Positions 49,442 through 62,330 of a stretch of DNA of 64,000 nt are shown here, in pieces. The stretch lies in assembly GCA_005406025.1 (NCBI GenBank), contig BGZK01001474.1, forward strand, positions 81,768 to 145,767, read 5' to 3'. The position numbers and the translations under genes are program-made. Source of the stretch: Eumeta japonica (lineage: Eukaryota; Arthropoda; Insecta; Lepidoptera; Psychidae). The notes under the pieces were generated by a model that was given only the letters and a program-made list of their open reading frames with translations, was not told where the DNA came from and did no database searches. Numbering within the stretch: the first letter of the stretch is position 1; every line of letters starts with the position of its first letter.

Positions 49442-49719
49442 TGACACATAACAACGTATACGACCTCTTGGACGTGGTGAACCATACTTTAAAGTAAGCT
49501 ATTACATTCGAGTGTGCTTTACACATTTTTTTTTGCTGATGACTTTCTAATAACAAAATTGGGATGAATAAAAATAAAAGAAATAGCATAACCTCGCCTA
49601 TCGGTACACAGAATCATCCAAAATAATGTTCTATATTGTGAGGGATAGTGCTCATATAAGCATGCTTTTTACTTAACTTCAATTTATTGACAACATCGTT
49701 TACTTAATGCTGATAGACT

Positions 49720-49994
49720 AACAGCGGTGCGCTTCAACCTCTCCTGTGCTAACTGTTAACTAATAGTTAACTGCTAACTGTTAAATATAAAAACTAAACA
49801 TGTCAAAATATAGAGATATTGGTATTTGTGACATTAATTTAATGTTACATATTCTCATATCTTTAAGATTACCTTAGTTAACTGCCGATTGTGTATTTAA
49901 AACGACATATTTTGATGTTGTTAAGGTTAAAGCTTTTAACTTTGACAGTTAACAGTTAACTATTTCAAATGAGAGTTCGAAGCAGATCGCTGTT
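49720..49994. mobile_element. MITE family 2, unit B copy
   Basis: The same element as 36099-36353, at the matching place in the duplicated unit, slightly longer because AACTGTTAACT words are repeated near 49750-49785. Confidence 0.75.
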
Positions 49995-50425
49995 ATACTC
50001 TATCAAGAGGATACTGATACTGAAGCTCAATAAATTACATAATTAAAAATATGCAAATGCAAATAGTTACATTGAAATAAAAAAAATGACAGTCATATTT
50101 GTTTATTCTGAAAAAGTTTGCGATGGTGCAAAATTTTTATTTACCGCCTGCACAAAAATATATTTGTGGAAAATTAAACTGTTGTTCATATCTGAAAACT
50201 TTGGCTAACCGGTAAACGTACTTATTTATTAGATTAGTTTAAATAATAAAGTAAGATATGTAATAAGCCCTCATTATTATCGTGATATTTCAATAATTAC
50301 GCAGCGACAAAGCTAACAGTAAGTCACTCATTCACGACGAGTTTCTTATTAGTCGTAACAGATGAAGATACGTCTACTGTTTTACCATTTCTATCAGTAT
50401 TAGTAAATTGTTTAACCATATCCGT

Positions 50426-52252
50426 AAAAATAGACTAATGAATTGTTTAAACATTTTTTGTGATAATATTACAAACTTCTTATTTAATTTTAACTAAAAC
50501 ATACACATTATGAATTAATTAAAATATTGTGTTCCCTTACTGTTGGTCCTACAAACAAACTGAAAGTTGATTACGGGTGGCGCAGGAGCGCACGTTGTAG
50601 AAATGTAGGGGAAGATTTTTGTCTTGAAACAGAACAGATATAAATGAAATGAATAGTACAAATTAATAGTAAGCATAAATCAGATACAAAAAACCTCACA
50701 CATTATATGTATTGTTACTAGAATATATAATTATTCTAATATATTATATTAAAATACATAGTACATACCTACAGTGTCGGACTAGGCTTGAAAGGCCCGG
50801 GTGGTATTATGATTTTAAGCGCTACCCAGAAGTCTTCGATGAGGGTAGATGGGATATATACAATTTTAATGGTTAAAATGTACGTCGAATGTCATAAATT
50901 AGATCGCGAAGCGGTTGATTCGTTCAAAAGTTACCATCGTCAAAAATTTTCAAAAAAAACTGCTTTTTCAAACTAACTTTCCAATTTTATTAATAACTAT
51001 ATATTACATATCAGTCGTGAGCCTGAGTAAATCAAACAGACGCGATATTCAAAATTAATTTCGCGTTATACTATTTGTTTTTACCCTTCTCAAAAAACTA
51101 TAAAATTAATAACAATAAAAAAAGAATAATGTTTAAATTACAGAATAAGTACTTAAAAAGTTATACGTAAAAACCATATTGTTTACAAATAAATAGGCAA
51201 CATTTAAATGTTGTTTTAGAAAAAGTAATATGATTTTAATATTATTTATAAAAGTAAATTTTTCGACCTCCTTTGTTTAACCATTTGTACATATTTATGT
51301 AACGTGATTTACGATCTGACGGTGTAGTACTAATCGAAACGAGAAATATAAAATCGTAATGACGTTTTATCATAATAACCACTCGAGAAAATTGTCTTAA
51401 CTTGAATTAATTTTATTGATCACGATATGACAAGTAATAATTTTCATTGTGATTATTCAAAAATCTAGCATCCAAGCCACCAAAGTCGTAATCACTCTTT
51501 CGATCTTAATTTGAAAATTGTCAAGTAAAATTGCTAAATCTTGATAAATCTTAGCTACTGAATCTTTGCAATACATCGATCACCTGTGCTAACTTTCAGG
51601 TGTTTTGCTCTGCAAAAAAGACCTCCTATATCCTGAAACTCATTCTCTGTCAATACTAATAATACTCATATACTATCTACAAATAATGCAAGCAATACAA
51701 ATACTCTCTACATCACAGAAAACCTCATTGGAATGAAGTAATTCCTATTTCTCTCCGCGAATTTCGGAATAGATACAGTCTCAGGGCATGTTCCGCCACC
51801 TCTTCTTAAACTAACTCGTAACTAAAAGTCACTCTTAAAATTATTTTTGCGTTCCATGTCTTCTTCTTAGCAGGTTTAGATGAAACAATCGTTAGAAGGA
51901 GGACGTGGAAGGCTAATTTTATTTTAAAAATGAGTTTTTGTTAAATGTCGGCTTAAAAGAGGCTCTTAGGGATGTGTATACGACAAAAGTAAACTTCGTT
52001 TTAAATCGCAAATTTCTAAAACTTGTTGTTTACATTTTATTTTAATAGATATTCTATTAGTTACCGTGTTTTATTTGATGTTTCAGCTGTTTTACTGTAT
52101 GACTATTTTAGGGGTTAAATTATTTAAATTTTCAAACGCTCAATCTGACAACGTTACTTGAGCAAGTTATAACAACCGTATTTTTCGGACCTTTTGGCTA
52201 CGAAGCCTTAAAAATTAAAAAAAAAAGTACAGATGGACCTCACACGACTCAC
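50426..52252. other. non-coding region right of the duplication
   Basis: AT-rich, with no supported gene. The 62-codon frame at 50788-50976 shows no domain. Confidence 0.4.
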
Positions 52253-52320
52253 CTTTTCTTCCGGCCGCGCCCGCGTCGCCCGCGCGTCTGCGCACGACGA
52301 TTACCATTCAAGAGTTGCAT
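52253..52320 (-). other. possible small coding exon with strong donor
   Basis: On minus, an ATG at 52318-52320 opens a GC-rich, Arg/Gly-rich frame (MQLLNGNRRAQTRGRRGRG...) that runs into AAAAG|GTGAGT, an excellent donor at 52247-52252. No matching downstream exon was found and the ATG context is weak. It could be a 5' exon, an untranslated exon or chance. Confidence 0.25.
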
Positions 52321-52419
52321 GCGAGGTGAAGTACGGAAGTTTGACTATTCCATCTTGATATTTTACAAATTCAGCGCGAGTCATCGAGTTCCGCGAGTTC
52401 TAATGTATGTGTCGCCCAG

Positions 52420-52545
52420 CTTATAGGGTTCTGTACTTCAAAAGGAACCCTTATAGAATTCTATAAATAATTATATAGATTCTATAAGGAACCCTTATAG
52501 AATCGCTTCATTGTCCGTCCTTGTATCTGTCTGTTAAGATCATTT
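52420..52545. repeat. moth-type interspersed repeat fragment
   Basis: GGGTTCTGTACTTCAAAAGGAACCCTTATAGAAT-like sequence appears twice (52427-52460 and 52480-52505), then TCATTGTCCGTCC and CTGTCTGTTAAGA. The pattern resembles the other end of the abundant repeat seen at 47470-47830. Confidence 0.5.
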
Positions 52546-55500
52546 TTTTTAGGATTGCGTAGTGATATCAATTTGAAATTAATATCAAAGATATAAATCT
52601 ACGTACCTACTATTTATATCTATCTTGGAGCTATCAAAAGATAAGGCTTCCAAGTCACACAATCTAAAACACACCAATTTATGCGTTATATTTTAACACG
52701 CAAATGAACAAAACAAATGGGGTTCTTCCGTTAATCTAAAATCATGAAATTTGGCAAGAAGTAAGGTCTATAACACAAGTAAGGGAAAACACGGGACGCT
52801 TGGCAGATGTGAAACATCGAGTTTGTACAAGTGATATGCATCAAAGACTAGATTACGACAGGAACTAAATATAGCATAACGGAAAAATTAAATATGACGA
52901 TTTCTTTACAGAAAATGATGGCTATTTACTTAATAAACGTTTATTTTTATTAAATATAAAAAAATAATATTAATTTCCAGTCGCCACAACTTAATTCATT
53001 TCATCTGTGACTTCAGTAATAGTTATATTCGATGTTTCCTCTGACGGTATTACTGTGACAATTGCTTGTCACAGAAATAATTAATAATTAATTTCTTTAT
53101 AATAAATATGTAATTGAGTATCATTAATCAATTATTAATCAAAACTACAATCATATTAACCAAAATATAGTAATGTGTACGGTGTGAGGACGGGTCGTCA
53201 ACTATACTATAGATATACACAGTCCACAGGTAGTAGTGTGCACGATATATATATATATGTATATAGTATAGTATACTATTGTGTGTCACGGCAAGCGTCG
53301 CCACGCCAACAATCCGATTTACCTGCGCCTATAGATGTTTCACATCAAAAATTTGAAAATCGTTAATCGGTAGTTACACTATTACGAAAATAGTCATTTT
53401 TTTACAACTGACATTTGCAGTTGGAGAATGTGACCGATGCACAGGAGAACATTATCTAACTTCTCACCATAAAACTTTAATTGAGTGGGCAGCTATCATT
53501 CAACGACGATCAAAATGCGATGCGCCCGGTACACGGCGAGATGGCCGAGAGTGGGCGCGGGTGCACAGGTGTCCCGAGATAATTCCCGAGGCATGCGGCG
53601 AAACGTGAATAAAAAAAAAAGTATTAAACCGCCGTCGCGGCCACGTGTGTAACCGGCTCGGAGCGAACGTGACGCGTCACGCATCCTGATCGAGTCCTTA
53701 ACTCACTCAACCGCCGCCGAGAGTTGGTATTTCAAAATAGTTAAAGAGAAGTTTTGGAATGCCTCGGCTAGATTAAAACATAACCTATAAAAGGTCATAC
53801 GATACCATAAATCCACTACAAACAATAAAACACCAAGTAGAGTTGTGGTATTTTTTTTTAATATCATTTAAATGAAACCAACATTACAGTGTCATATTTT
53901 TTTAGTCAGAAATGTAATCCCCGTCTGAATAATCTCCTCAATTTTTTTTTTTACTATGAATACGAAACTTATTTCCTTTTGTCGTTTGCACACTTCAATC
54001 GAAAGTCCATGTGTACGACATAGGTACACCTACTACGTCATGAGGGAATTTTATTTATGTCGTAATCGCGATCAGTGCCGAAAAGTGAAACTAGTCAGGG
54101 ACCGGTGTCAAAACCGTTGATAGGATTGCGATCGCAACTGAACACCAAAACGAGTTCGTTACGAGTGTAAAAATAAATGGGAACGTGTCTAAATAACAAA
54201 GTAATTTATCGTTTACACATTCCTACGATGTCTAGGTAATAAATAGAATGGCAAATTTTATGAGATGAAATATAAAAAAATAAAACTATTACAATTATTT
54301 TAAAATTAATGTAAATAAGACAATAATTTCTGAACAATAAGATAAATGTTGGTTACTGACAACAGTTTTAGGTGGGGAGGCGACTGCAAAGACACTACTA
54401 TGGTTTGTATTAGTAAAGCGCACTTAAGTGCGTGTTCTATCTTGAGAGTGGAAAGAGAAATAGACTTGTACTGTTTCGATATAGAAAATAATACACGTCT
54501 TGCTCCCACGTTACATTTGAGTGAGGTTTGTTAAACCAGCACGATATTTTCAGTGCTGGTATTTATTTATAAGGATAATATGCTATCACAAGCGTTACCT
54601 ACGGAATCTTTGTTATAGGGTAATAACCCACAAAATTATAGGAGTTTTTTACATACGTATTTATGTAGGTAACTGGCTTCGCGCTCTAATGAAATTAATT
54701 AATGTAAAGTTTAATGAGTTGAAATCAAATATCTATGGCTGAATAAATAATTATTTGGCACGTGAGCAATCATAGACACCCATTTAATGTGTTTCTCAAA
54801 GGATGAAACAAACGCCAAAGTGCAGTTTAATGGTTCCTGTAGATGCAAGAATGATTTCTTGTTTAAAAAGAAGAATTAATTTAAATAATAAACTAGTTTG
54901 AACATATTGCACCAAAGTGTACATTCAATCAGCGCATTTCGTATAACATACTATTAATCAAAATTTAAGTAATTTATGGGAAATTAATTTATTTTGTAGA
55001 TTTCTTATGAAAAAAGAAGAACGATTTATCGAATTACATCATTCTATAAATATTCTTTGATACTAATTACGGACGGATCTAAATATTTTGCGTTACTAAC
55101 TTCATTTTTAAATTTTCCCAAAATATCTAATTAAACAACTTTAGTTAGAAGAAAAAGTGAAAATGATTTAGTGACACCATTTGTTGTAGAAGCGTTAATT
55201 AACAAATTATGTCTCCACCAATGTTGATTTTGTGTTCATGTTTTTAACTCGTCAAGTAAATGGAACTTCAATAGATTGTTCAATCCAAAGGCTCTTATAA
55301 AAAAATTTTGCAAATAGTTAATTTTGGATTTTCATATAAAAGCAACACATATTGCTTAAAACACATAAACCAAAATTGTCAATTTTTCAGAGAAGCACTT
55401 GGGTAATATAGAAATATGAAAAAAATGCTTGTATTAAATATTATAGTACGAATTACGAGACTTTTATAACACAAGAGAATTCAATTATCAGTTTTACAGT

Positions 55501-55749
55501 TATTAATAAACTCAACTAAACCGTGTTCTTCGTTTATTCCCATCAGTGATAGTCACAGAGAATAAGTCGATATTTCAAAATACCCGTTACATCTAGTATA
55601 CTTAACTGTATTCGAGGATCTTTAAATAATTTCAATTATATTTCATTACGATTTATCCATTCACTTATCTCTTTTCATTTGTAATTGAAATGGTAAAAAC
55701 TTCCGGGAAAGAATGCATAAGGCTATTTGTTTTACCTTTATTATTATAG
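52546..55749. other. non-coding region
   Basis: No gene is supported. A GC-rich patch at 53510-53690 and a TA-rich stretch near 53240-53275 stand out. Frames at 53175, 53496, 54306, 54346 and 54521 are short and lack motifs. Confidence 0.4.
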
Positions 55750-55803
55750 TATAACGTACATTGCCTGAAGTAACGTCTGTTACTTCGGGCAATGTACGTT
55801 ATA
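55750..55803. repeat. 25-bp inverted repeat with 4-base loop
   Basis: Arms 55750-55774 and 55779-55803 are reverse complements except for one position that would be a G-U pair in RNA. The loop is GTCT. Confidence 0.9.
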
Positions 55804-58541
55804 TCTGATTTCAATTCAAACACTGTTATATAAACTTTTAAATCTTTAAGGTTGTGAATATTTTAAAGCACAATTCTTAAAATATCAGTGTTGTAGAATA
55901 TATCAATACATTCGAAATGACTAAAAAAAAAAATTCGAAAAATTATATAATTCGATACATTACTAATCTATTTACCTAGATTTTTTTCAAAATAACTTCA
56001 TTTATAAGTGTCGGATTTCATTATATATGTTAAATACATATTATCATCATTATTTGGCAACAAATTAATTCTGCTAAACGTGAAGACCAGAGGAGCATAA
56101 ATAATAAAAACTTCACGTCTTTCGTCCGACACGTCAGTGCACGTTCCTTAAATATTTTGCTGTTAGTTAACGTTGAAGTAATATCGTGTGAAGTTAAATC
56201 GACTTTTTTTTTATTACGGCAACCCTTAACAGATGGCAGAAATTGATTACATGCCGAGCGATTATCCTGTACAAAGAAAAGCTTGTGGCGGAAAAAGAAA
56301 CGTGCAGATGCGCGTCCGCCGGATGGACGCGCAGCAGCTGAGGTTTCTTGAGGCTTCCGTGGCAATTACCTAGGTAACTGATTTTTTCCCTCCGCAATCA
56401 CGAACGCGTACTCATGAATATCATTAGGGCCATGAAAGCAAAAGCGAGTAGCGAAAAAAAACTGAAGACTATTTGATTTTCAATGTGATTATTTATCGTA
56501 TTGGATTTCTCGCAAAAAAAAATTATTTAAAAAAAAAATCGGTTGTTATCATTCCCTTCTTAAGAAATCAGGTTTTTGTCAGAAGTTGTCATTTTGAGAT
56601 GCTAGGAAACTATTCTTACAGTTTTTTGTGATGAGGTCCATAATGTTGTCTGTCTGTATGTGTGCGCCTGGGCGTTTGTACATATTGTTATTGAACTGAA
56701 AAAGTTTTATATCCTAATTTTGCATGCGATTTAGCATATAATTTTGTATTTTCACCATTTCTTGAGAGTTAAACAAAGCTAACTAATATTTTACCGCATG
56801 GGAGTTCAACGATTTTTAATGGTTAGACACATAATGTTTTTTGACTGAACGAAATCAATTAATTCTTTTTTTTTTCAATTTGATAATTTATTAGTAATCT
56901 AATTTAAATGAATGTTTATTTCGTTCGTATTACAAAAAATATATATATATATACCTCTTTATATTTTTTCCTAAAATGTCGAATATATCCATCTCTTACG
57001 ATCTTTCCACCTTTATCACAACCAGGTAAATATTGAATTTTTCTTTTAAAATATTGTAACGAGCGCTAGACGGTTTCATTTTGGTCTCATTTGACATCTC
57101 TCTTCCCTCCATGTAGCTTTGGTAGCTTAGTCGAAAACAATTTTAAGCGTTTTTTTTTTCTATTAAACCGATTAAGTGGCTTTTTTTCTTTTAGCCATCT
57201 AGAATAGACTTAAAATATTGAATACTAATGTATAAATAAGAATGAACAATAGCGGTTCTTAAACATATAATTTGTTATAATTATAAATCGATATCAACAA
57301 CGTAATAACATTAGCCATACTTACGAATTATTGAATAGAGAAAAAAAAACAAATTTTTTTATTCCTTCTGATACAAATATCCATGTATTCAAAAATCCAA
57401 TGTTATATTTCTCTTTCTTGGGCATAGACCATTGTGTGGTTTATCGATTTGTCTGTGCGTTTTGATAAATGAAATATTTAATTAATATGGAAATATTAAA
57501 TTGTGTGATCGCCTAAAACCATAACGAATTATGTAGATCATAAAAAAACAAGACATAACACTCATCATCAACCGTCAATAATTTGACGGTTTCATGAAAT
57601 ATATCGATATTTCTTTAAAGTAACTTTGATAACGTCAATGAATTCAAGAAGTATTTGAGGTCTACATAAATATTTATTGTGTGAAATTATTTTGGAAATG
57701 GCGGTAGATTAAAAGGTATTGAAAAGCGAAAATGAGACGTAAGCAGATAATTTCGACCTAAGATAGCCAAAGATTACATTATAAGGTCAAAAAGTATCCA
57801 AAACGGCAGACAGAAAACATCGATTTTAAAAATGGTAGAATTGGGGTCAGGGGTGTTATAAAACGAAATATAAAATATCTATAACAACATATAGGCTGTA
57901 TCAGGGATGCAGCCGTAATTGAGTACGTGAATCGTCTAGAGAATGCTAGAGAATGTATAATAATCAAGCACTAAAGCTTAGTACTCTACAGTACGGATCA
58001 TGACATACGCAGATAACCAAACCAACTAATATTTATTCATATATTTTCTGCATCTTTTATTCAAACACATGCTTATAATATCACATGCATAAGCGCTATA
58101 GCATAACATGTGATATAATGTCGTGTGCTCTGTCAAATGCGACCACTTCCGCTCGAATCGATCAAGGTCCTGCGCAGTAATCACTAAATAAGCGCTATGC
58201 GCGATGATGAATTTAGTTCTGAAAGCGTAGCGTTGCGGGCGATTGCAGCGCCATTTACGTCAGCGACATTTTTGTGCACTACCGTGTAATAGCTTCTGTC
58301 CTTTAAATGATGATCATAAAATGATGCCGGTATAAGTTGCTATACTTTCAAAATATTAAGCGATCTTGTCATAACGTATTTGATTACCTTTCTTTTTTGC
58401 TAGTGATTGTCTAATTACCGAAATGAAGGTCGTTTAATGTCAAAATTTAATAAAAAAAATACAGACAGAACTTACTGATTTATATAGTAATAACGATTAA
58501 ATTAAGGTAAAAATGGCCGGGTTCGATTCTGTTCACGAGTT
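55804..58541. other. non-coding region
   Basis: No gene is supported. A small GC-rich patch at 56300-56365 is open on minus (56194-56397, 56030-56365) without a recognisable domain. Confidence 0.4.
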
Positions 58542-58577
58542 AATTGAGCAATGAGAATTTTTTCTCATTGCTCAATT
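58542..58577. repeat. perfect 16-bp hairpin
   Basis: Arms 58542-58557 and 58562-58577 are exact reverse complements around a TTTT loop. Confidence 0.85.
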
Positions 58578-59024
58578 GCATTACAGATCGGAAAGCTTAA
58601 CTAGCTAGTCGGAAACCTTAAGCCGTCGGTTCCGGAAGTTGAAGACTAACCCCACAGCACACGCAACACATGCATACACTCGCTGTCATGACATTTACGC
58701 ATTTACAACGCGAAGTATCACGTCGCATATAATGCTCTTACGCATCGTTGAATGTTTTCTAGATGCGATCCCGCGGTGCCGGATGCGCACCTGTGTCCGT
58801 GAGAACACCGCGCTGCGGCCGTCTGTCTGTGTATAAACATATTTACGTGTGTATAGTTGAGACGTTCCGCGATTTATTTAGTTCGCATTGTGCGTCCACG
58901 ACGAGCCGTCGTCGGCCCTTTGTAGATTGAAATGACCATGTTTGACGAAAAATAAAATGAACAGAGATGTAACATTCGATTTCAGATAATTAAAATATGA
59001 AACACTGTAGAATCATCGTAGAAG

Positions 59025-59405
59025 ATTTTTGACGTGATAACGTCTTATAAATCGATGAACGCCGGCTGCGCACACGAAAAAGCATGACTCATTGTTGCGT
59101 GCCGAGCGTGCGAGCGAGAGCGCGGAACGAGCGATCTCTCTTCTACTCCATCGGCCGATGCGTCCGAGTAGAAGAGAGACAGCGGCCACACACAACCTAC
59201 ACGCGAACTGTTTTGTTAACTGTTTATAAAGTGAAGTGAAAAGTTAAAGCGGTTTCCATTGTTTATTACAACAAAAATTGCGGCAAGTGATAATAATTCA
59301 AATCAATTCATAAAAGTATGCAATTTTTCATCGATGTTTTCTTATGACGTTATCACGTAAAATTATTGCTTGTAAACCGACTTTACAGACAGCCGATTTT
59401 TTTTA
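59025..59405. repeat. repeat family 3 (GACGTGA...TCACGTAAAA), copy 2
   Basis: The left end is TTTTTGACGTGATAACGTCT. Near the right end is GACGTTATCACGTAAAA followed by GTAAACCGACTTTACAGACA and a T run. Same plan as 23088-23561 with a different interior. Confidence 0.65.
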
Positions 59406-59646
59406 GTTAAAATAATAAACCTGGAAACGGATAATTTTTTAAACAATACTTTGAAACCCAATTAAATCAATTAAATAAAAACACTTTAACGATGCTTTTC
59501 AAAATTCAAAGGATCAAAACAAAACTAAAACTTCTTTTTTACCTGAGATAATTCTCATAATTAGCGGGTCATATCACAGTCTTACGGATAAAATTCCGTG
59601 AATACCATGGCGACAATTCTCGCCACCTACGTGAGAGGTCTGGGGT

Positions 59647-60069
59647 ATGCTCACGCATTCACCTGCTGCTCCAGCGGCGATGGCTCATTCACTCTGCAAC
59701 GAGGTGGCTCTTCTCTTGCGGTCACTAAATAGTTGGGACGCAAACACACGCGATTGCCTAACTTTGATTCCGTCGAGAGATGGTGAAATTCTCCAAGTTC
59801 ACCGTCCTTGGATGTGTCTTAAAAGCGCTGGTGGACGCATATTCTGCAGCTCTCCTGTGCTGGATACGTCGGAAACGGATATTGAGAGAGGAACTGGTTT
59901 CGAACTCTCGATCCACCATATTTTTTTGCGTGATGACATTCCCGCAGAGACTTTACACAGTCTCTCTCGACTTGTCAGCCATTACTCACACGACAAGCGT
60001 CATCCAGCGTGGGGAACACAATTGCCCTTTTTATGCAAAACAATAATTGCCAGAAGTAGAAAAAATTAA
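59647..60069 (+). other. unrecognised 140-codon open frame
   Basis: A moderately GC-rich open frame in AT-rich DNA. I recognise no domain, signal peptide or membrane segment, and a second plus frame (59780-60046) overlaps it. Without splice signals or homology it could be a transposon fragment, an exon or chance. Confidence 0.2.
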
Positions 60070-61639
60070 GGTCATCCACAATCATAAATGTTTGACTGTG
60101 TTCTAACTTTTTAATTTCGGGATCAGGAATTAATATTGCGTTAGCTTTTAAATTATATTCGTAATAGTTTAACTACAAAAAAAATATTCTTCTTGAAGAT
60201 TCTTCTTGAGTAAGTTTGAATATATTTGATGATTGTTCCTAAAATATTCCAATTGCAGTCCCTGTAAGTTTCGTTTACTGGTTACCCTACGGCTGCGAGC
60301 GCGTGAGAGACTCGCTAAATTCTGCGTGAGTGGCCGTGTGAACTCGAATGCTGTTCAGGTGTTCTTTTTAACATTTTTGCCTTATTCATCCATTATTTGA
60401 GAATTTTTTCCAAACCGCTCGAGATTTCGTCGTTTTGTAATAGAAAATCTATTTGATTTGTATAAAAAAAAATACTGAACAATAGGTGCGCGGCTTAACA
60501 GGTATGATTTGTGCATCACACAAATGTTTATTATTGCCCAATGCGCAAGTATCGTAAAGGTTTGTAAAAAGAATTAAAAAGCAATATTTTCGGCTTTGTT
60601 TTAATACAACATTTAAAATGTATGTAGTTTAAATCGCGCACATTATTTTTCATAGAATTATTTCTCATACAACATATTATTTCTCGCGCATACAATTATT
60701 CATATTCTTAATACTATATTAAATTTTTAGGGGTCCCGTAGTGCATTTTCGAATCACGGTGTAGTAGAATTTATACACTTTCTATTTTTATAAGTAATTA
60801 CTTTTTATTCTTTCTTAATCCTCGAACCCATAGAGAATAATAGAAAAATATTAGAGAATAATATTAAATTATTATTATTATTAGATATATTTACATAATT
60901 ATAATGTTTTTAAGAAAATATGTAATGTAGTTACCTACTTGATTCTAAACGTATTAAAGAAATAAACCTAAGACGTGCCACAAAAAGGAAAACATCCGCC
61001 TGCATGGTAGGTAGGTACGCTTACGTGAGCTTTAACAAAACAGTAGAAATATTAAAATGAATTTGGGCAAAGTCGACCGTTGTCAAATCGTGCTCACAGT
61101 AAACAATGGCGACGCGGCGTGGCGGCTTTCAAGTCCAGCGCACGAAGCCGGCAGTAAATCGCGATGCGCACGCAACGGATTGTGTACGTTGTATTCATAA
61201 TGTATTTGTGCGTAATTGTTGATGTTAATGTATGATTTGGATACAGCACGTGTGTGTTGCTAAAGAATTTTCATGAAACGACACTCTTTTTAATAATTAT
61301 ATTGTACGTATAACAACAGTTAATACGATTTATGTTGGATATGTATGTATAGTTAATTCCTATTTAACTTGAGATAGCGTTTTGATTTCACTTAAATAAA
61401 CTTATTTGATTTTATTTTCCATAATTTACTCATGTTTACGCAACAAGAAGAAAAACATTACACGCAACCGTTATGTAATCTAATTTTTTAATTCTTTTAC
61501 GACTTATTCTGGTTACATACGCCCAATATATTTTTACATATCTGTGTCTCTACACAATGACAAACATCACGCAATGATATATCACAGTAGGTACGTGCCC
61601 GTATATATGGGCGTGCGTAGGTATATTATTACATCGGGC
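60070..61639. other. non-coding region
   Basis: AT-rich. I see nothing beyond scattered A/T runs and a short GC-rich patch near 61105-61165. Confidence 0.4.
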
Positions 61640-61755
61640 TACGAACGCAGGTGTGCCCGAGACCGGCCGGCGCCGGCGCGCATTCCGACGGCGGTCACGG
61701 CGCCGACCGCAAACGCCGTGGACACGGCCAGTTCTCCTTCCTGTCTCCGAGACTG
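61640..61755 (-). other. possible GC-rich terminal exon
   Basis: On minus, an acceptor-like TTTCAATTTCAG ends at about 61756 and is followed by a 37-codon frame with mostly G/C third positions. It contains a hydrophobic run AVSTAFAVGAVTAVGM and ends at a stop near 61641. The gene is not recognised and no partner exon was found. Confidence 0.25.
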
Positions 61756-62184
61756 AAATTGAAATGCGTGTGATTATAGCGTTCGAACGCGTCTATGTAG
61801 TACAATTACGCGTGCTCGCATTTTACACATGAAGAAATATGCAATAACGAATTGTCTATATATTTTTTCCGATTCTCTTGGGACTTTTACCGATCGTTAT
61901 AGCTTAAACTTAGTTCAAACCTAATTTTACACTCATGATAAGCTCGCACTTGTTTCCCGGGTAGTCGGAGGTGACGGATATCCGGTTGGCACGATCTACA
62001 CATATTTTCTTAGCGTCAGTGACATCCATTAATCGTTCCATGCGTCATTGTCGATTTCGAGCGTTTATTTATATCTTAATTTCAAACTGCGTTTGTCTCC
62101 GTTAGCTCTAGTCTCTTTTGAAAAGTTGTCGAGTGATTTTAATTTAGAAAAAAGTTAAAATAATCTAACGTATTTCATCGATTC

Positions 62185-62330
62185 AGTCGTTGGATGTCCA
62201 CTAATAGACATAAACCTCCCTTTTAGATATGCACGACGAAAGGTCCTGAGCCGTTGGTTGGCAGCCCGCGTAAAAGGGGCCTTCCAATGCTAGTAGGCCT
62301 GGTTTGCGATCATAAGAGAAACTCCTACGC
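62185..62330. repeat. RTE-like LINE fragment
   Basis: GGATGTCCACTAATAGACATAAACCTCCC, then GGTCCTGAGCC and GTAGGCCTGG, is a mutated form of the conserved C-terminal/3' region of RTE-type LINEs that is very common in moths. No intact frame remains. Confidence 0.5.

Larger units (their letters stand above)
37355..50425. repeat. tandem segmental duplication, unit B
   Basis: A direct copy of 29795-36925, enlarged to about 13 kb. Extra sequence relative to A: a hAT-type element in intron 2 (39514-42192), about 350 bp near 43803-44150 and about 1.5 kb near 45466-46990 in intron 1, about 270 bp near 47756-48030, and about 1.2 kb at 48211-49441. Confidence 0.8.
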
